The position numbers were made by a program, and so were the translations under genes. This document shows, in pieces, positions 32,154 through 34,323 of a DNA stretch of 34,323 nt (its first letter is position 1; each line of letters starts with the position of its first letter). The notes beneath the pieces were generated by a model, which was not told the origin of the DNA, made no database searches, and saw only the letters and a list, made by a program, of their open reading frames with translations. Source of the DNA: Hutsoniella sourekii ATCC 700629 (GTDB taxonomy: Bacteria > Bacillota > Bacilli > Lactobacillales > Aerococcaceae); contig NZ_KI912400.1 of the NCBI RefSeq assembly GCF_000518205.1, positions 68,773-103,095 of the forward strand, in the 5' to 3' direction.

Positions 32154-33170
32154 ATGACAAGATCCAAACAAGTAAATACTAGCTTTCGCACGAGGGCTGA
32201 CCAGCTACATTATTGGCTGGCTTTCGGTTTGTTTTTGCTTCTAGGGATCCTGGCAGCTATGGGGTTGATCTTTTATAATAATCCCATTGTAATGGGATCC
32301 CCCTCCTTCTGGCCGGTCGTTTCAAGACGGCTGATAGGCCTTCTAGCTATGTTTTTGGCGGCTATTTGCCAAAGCTTGGCAACCTTGTCTTTTCAGACCA
32401 TTGCGGATAATCGTTTGCTGACTCCGGCCCTTCTAGGCTTCGAATCCATCTATGGTTTGATTCAGACGCTAGCGGTTTATATCTTTGGTCTGTCAGGCTT
32501 AGCTAGTTTAAAGACTGGGCCTGCCTTTCTAGCTCAGGTACTGGTAATGGTGGGGGTCTGCTTGTGGCTTTATGGTAGTTTATTAACCTCCAAACGTGCG
32601 GATACCCAGCGGATGCTTCTAATCGGTATGATGTTGGGGATTGGCTTGCGGTCTGTCAGTCAATTCATGCAGCGACTGATTGCCCCAGCGGAATATGACG
32701 TCTTACAGGCGCAACTCTTTGGATCGATGAACCATGCCAAGGCAGAGTACTTTCCCCTAGCAGTGCCCTGCATTCTAGTGACCTCTAGCTTGATCTGGAT
32801 CCAATCGCGAGAACTAAATATTTTGAGCATGGGCCGAGAAGTGGCCATTAATTTAGGGCTGAACTATCGCTGGAGCCTAATCAAGCATTTAATCTACATA
32901 TCTATCTTGATGGCCGTATCCACAGCCCTGGTGGGCTCCTTATCCTTTCTAGGCTTTCTGGTATCACTTCTGACATACCAGGTGGCCCGAACTTTTGATC
33001 ATCGTTATTTGCTGCCCTTGTCGGTGCTAGTTGGCTTTCTCATTTTATCGGGGGCCTACTTTATTATGAATCATATCTTTAATGCCCAAGGAGCCGTGAC
33101 GATTATCATCGAATTAGGAGGAGGCCTAGCCTTCTTAGGGCTGGTGATGAGGAGGAAAGACATATGGTAA
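32154..33170 (+). CDS. Siderophore-type ABC importer permease, YclO-like
   Basis: 338 residues, FecCD fold, second permease of the operon. SRRLIGLLAMFLAAICQSLATLSFQTIADNRLLTPALLGFESIYGL and SLSFLGFLVSLLTYQVARTFDHRYLLPL match the YclO/FatC/CeuC group. It starts four bases after the first permease, overlapping ribosome-site sequence with that gene's end, and overlaps the ATPase gene by seven bases. Confidence 0.85.
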   Translation: MTRSKQVNTSFRTRADQLHYWLAFGLFLLLGILAAMGLIFYNNPIVMGSPSFWPVVSRRLIGLLAMFLAAICQSLATLSFQTIADNRLLTPALLGFESIYGLIQTLAVYIFGLSGLASLKTGPAFLAQVLVMVGVCLWLYGSLLTSKRADTQRMLLIGMMLGIGLRSVSQFMQRLIAPAEYDVLQAQLFGSMNHAKAEYFPLAVPCILVTSSLIWIQSRELNILSMGREVAINLGLNYRWSLIKHLIYISILMAVSTALVGSLSFLGFLVSLLTYQVARTFDHRYLLPLSVLVGFLILSGAYFIMNHIFNAQGAVTIIIELGGGLAFLGLVMRRKDIW

Positions 33171-33916
33171 AAATCAATCAAGTAATCAAGGAATACAAGG
33201 GGCAAGTGGCCGTGGGCCCTATTAACCTCGACATTCCTAAGCCAGGTATCACCTCCATCATTGGGCCCAATGGCGCAGGTAAGTCGACCTTGTTGATGAT
33301 GATCGGTCGTCTCTTGGAGATGGATGGTGGATCTATTTCAGTAGGTGGTACTGATTTATCGACAGGTAAGTCTAGTGAATTAGCTCAGCATTTAGCGATC
33401 TTACGTCAAGAAAACCACTTTTCCACCCGCCTAACGGTTCGGCAATTGGTTTCTTTTGGGCGTTATCCTTATTCCAAGGGTCGGCTCAATGGAGAAGATT
33501 ATGCCATCATCGACCGTTACCTATCCTTTTTGCATTTGGGAGACTTAGCTGACCGTTACTTGGATGAGTTATCAGGTGGGCAGCGGCAACGGGCCTATGT
33601 GGGTATGGTCCTGGCCCAAGAGACTGATTATATTCTCTTGGATGAACCCTTGAACAACTTGGATATTGAGCATTCTGTGCAGATGATGAAGCACTTAAGG
33701 CGAATTGCTGATGAATTTCAGCGCTCGATTATCCTGGTCATGCATGATCTGAACTTCACCGCCCGTTATTCAGATTATATTTGTGCCATGTGTCAAGGGC
33801 AGATCACCCATTGGGGATCCGTTGATCAAGTGATGACCACGGAAGTCATGAGTGAGATCTTCTCTTGCGAGATCGAGATTGTCCAGGCCTTATGTGGTCC
33901 TGTTGTTATTTATTAA
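33164..33916 (+). CDS. Siderophore-type ABC importer ATPase, YclP-like
   Basis: 250 residues. Walker A GPNGAGKSTLL, Q-loop LRQENH, signature LSGGQRQRAYVGMVLAQ, Walker B YILLDEPLNNLD and switch His VMHDLNF are complete. It is the last gene of the importer; order binding protein, permease, permease, ATPase. The AGGAGGA site lies at the end of the second permease gene. No clear terminator follows before the IS30 remnant. Confidence 0.9.
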   Translation: MVKINQVIKEYKGQVAVGPINLDIPKPGITSIIGPNGAGKSTLLMMIGRLLEMDGGSISVGGTDLSTGKSSELAQHLAILRQENHFSTRLTVRQLVSFGRYPYSKGRLNGEDYAIIDRYLSFLHLGDLADRYLDELSGGQRQRAYVGMVLAQETDYILLDEPLNNLDIEHSVQMMKHLRRIADEFQRSIILVMHDLNFTARYSDYICAMCQGQITHWGSVDQVMTTEVMSEIFSCEIEIVQALCGPVVIY

Positions 33917-34043
33917 TCAGTCAAAAAGTGAGCCAGGACTGTAATATAAGTTAACGACACTACATTTAATCTAAACGAATCGTTTGGGTTTGTAAGCTTT
34001 GTTTTTTTATATGATGAATTGCAATAATTATTGCGACAAAAAA
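33917..34043. other. Gap between the importer operon and the IS30 transposase, with a probable IS end
   Basis: A short palindrome, AAACGAATCGTTT (33973-33985), lies in a stretch similar to 9201-9233. TTGCAATAATTATTGCGA (34020-34037) followed by A's looks like an IS30-type terminal repeat or hairpin; the element edge probably lies in about 34005-34043 but cannot be fixed without the other end. Confidence 0.4.
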
Positions 34044-34323
34044 TCATTCTAACTGAACAAGTTCGTGCATGAATACCTCAAAGGGCGTCTTAAAATTTAA
34101 ACACTTTCTAGGTCGATTGTTTATCAACCATAGCGCATTGAAAAGTTCATCTTCCGTAATTTTAGCTAGATCTGTGCGTTTAGGAAAGAATTCTCTCAGT
34201 AATCCGTTGGCGTTCTCGTTAGTCCCTCTCTGCCAAGCACTATAAGCATCCGCAAAGTAAAAAGCGATCTCTTGTTGTTCGATGTCAGAATAACAAGCAA
34301 ATTCTTTCCCACGGTCAGAGGTG
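34020..34323 (-). mobile_element. IS30-family insertion sequence, partial
   Basis: It contains the transposase C-terminus and a plausible terminal region at 34020-34037. The left edge is approximate, and the other end and target duplication are outside the window. Confidence 0.75.
34044..34323 (-). CDS. IS30 family transposase, C-terminal part (runs off the window)
   Basis: Reading the minus strand from the window end gives 92 codons ending at the TGA (34044-34046): TSDRGKEFACYSD, then AYSAWQRGTNENANGLLREF, FPKRTDLAKI and NNRPRKCLNFKTPFEVF. This is the C-terminal half of the DDE catalytic domain of IS30 transposases; the Asp of SDRGKEF and the Glu of TNENANG are the second and third acidic residues. 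The 5' part lies beyond 34323. The visible frame has no stops, so it may be intact. Confidence 0.93.
   Translation of the reverse strand, partial: TSDRGKEFACYSDIEQQEIAFYFADAYSAWQRGTNENANGLLREFFPKRTDLAKITEDELFNALWLINNRPRKCLNFKTPFEVFMHELVQLE

Overview
The window reads as a low-to-moderate GC Gram-positive chromosome segment from the order Lactobacillales. Evidence for this is the RNA polymerase delta subunit (rpoE), a YwfO/LipL/YwiB-type neighbourhood, a methionine T-box leader, a PC4-like YdbC protein, AGGAGG-type ribosome binding sites and consensus sigma-A promoters. An Aerococcaceae member (Aerococcus or a relative) is my best guess from overall protein character; this is inference and not proven by any single gene.

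Layout. 1-393: the 3' end of a secreted LysM-repeat protein, then a terminator. 448-2704 (minus): a YwfO-type HD-domain dNTPase and LipL-type octanoyltransferase. 2793-4948: a DUF1934 protein, rpoE and fba, with rpoE and fba each having a promoter and terminator. 5024-5608: a uracil-DNA-glycosylase-family gene. 5640-9145: a methionine T-box leader driving metA-metI-patB, a complete homoserine-to-homocysteine route; MetA carries Glu111, which predicts acetyl-CoA use. 9146-9629: a gene-free stretch holding a compact, nested structured-RNA candidate (9273-9480). 9630-13701: an orphan HEPN-motif protein heading murA-rho-ebsC-ydbC. 13759-15347: an orphan EutH-like transporter and a GNAT acetyltransferase, followed by a perfect IS-end-like palindrome. 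15488-17268: a class I glutamine amidotransferase divergent from a LysR regulator. 17353-18744: a secreted protein with a nine-fold Y-x-E/D-P-x repeat. 18885-19136: Zn-independent ribosomal protein L31B.

19175-30004 is the most distinctive block: a molybdenum island. mobB is divergent from a tightly packed ten-gene operon: moeA, mog, a one-permease FecCD/MolBCA-type ABC importer, a single-subunit bis-MGD molybdoenzyme of the assimilatory nitrate reductase type (Mo-ligand motif Cys-Met rather than the Cys/Sec-His of formate dehydrogenases), a TehA/SLAC1-like anion channel, mobA, a Cof-type HAD phosphatase and a leaderless protein with two FMN_bind domains. My reading is that the operon makes and inserts the cofactor, imports the metal, moves the anionic substrate or product, and may supply an unusual flavin electron carrier. 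The early molybdopterin genes (moaA/C/D/E, moeB) are not in the window.

30156-33916: a second FecCD-type importer with two permeases (YclNOPQ-like, siderophore type) with its own near-consensus promoter. 34044-34323 (minus): the C-terminus of an IS30-family transposase running off the end. Both substrate-binding proteins lack a lipobox cysteine, which is odd for a monoderm ABC importer.
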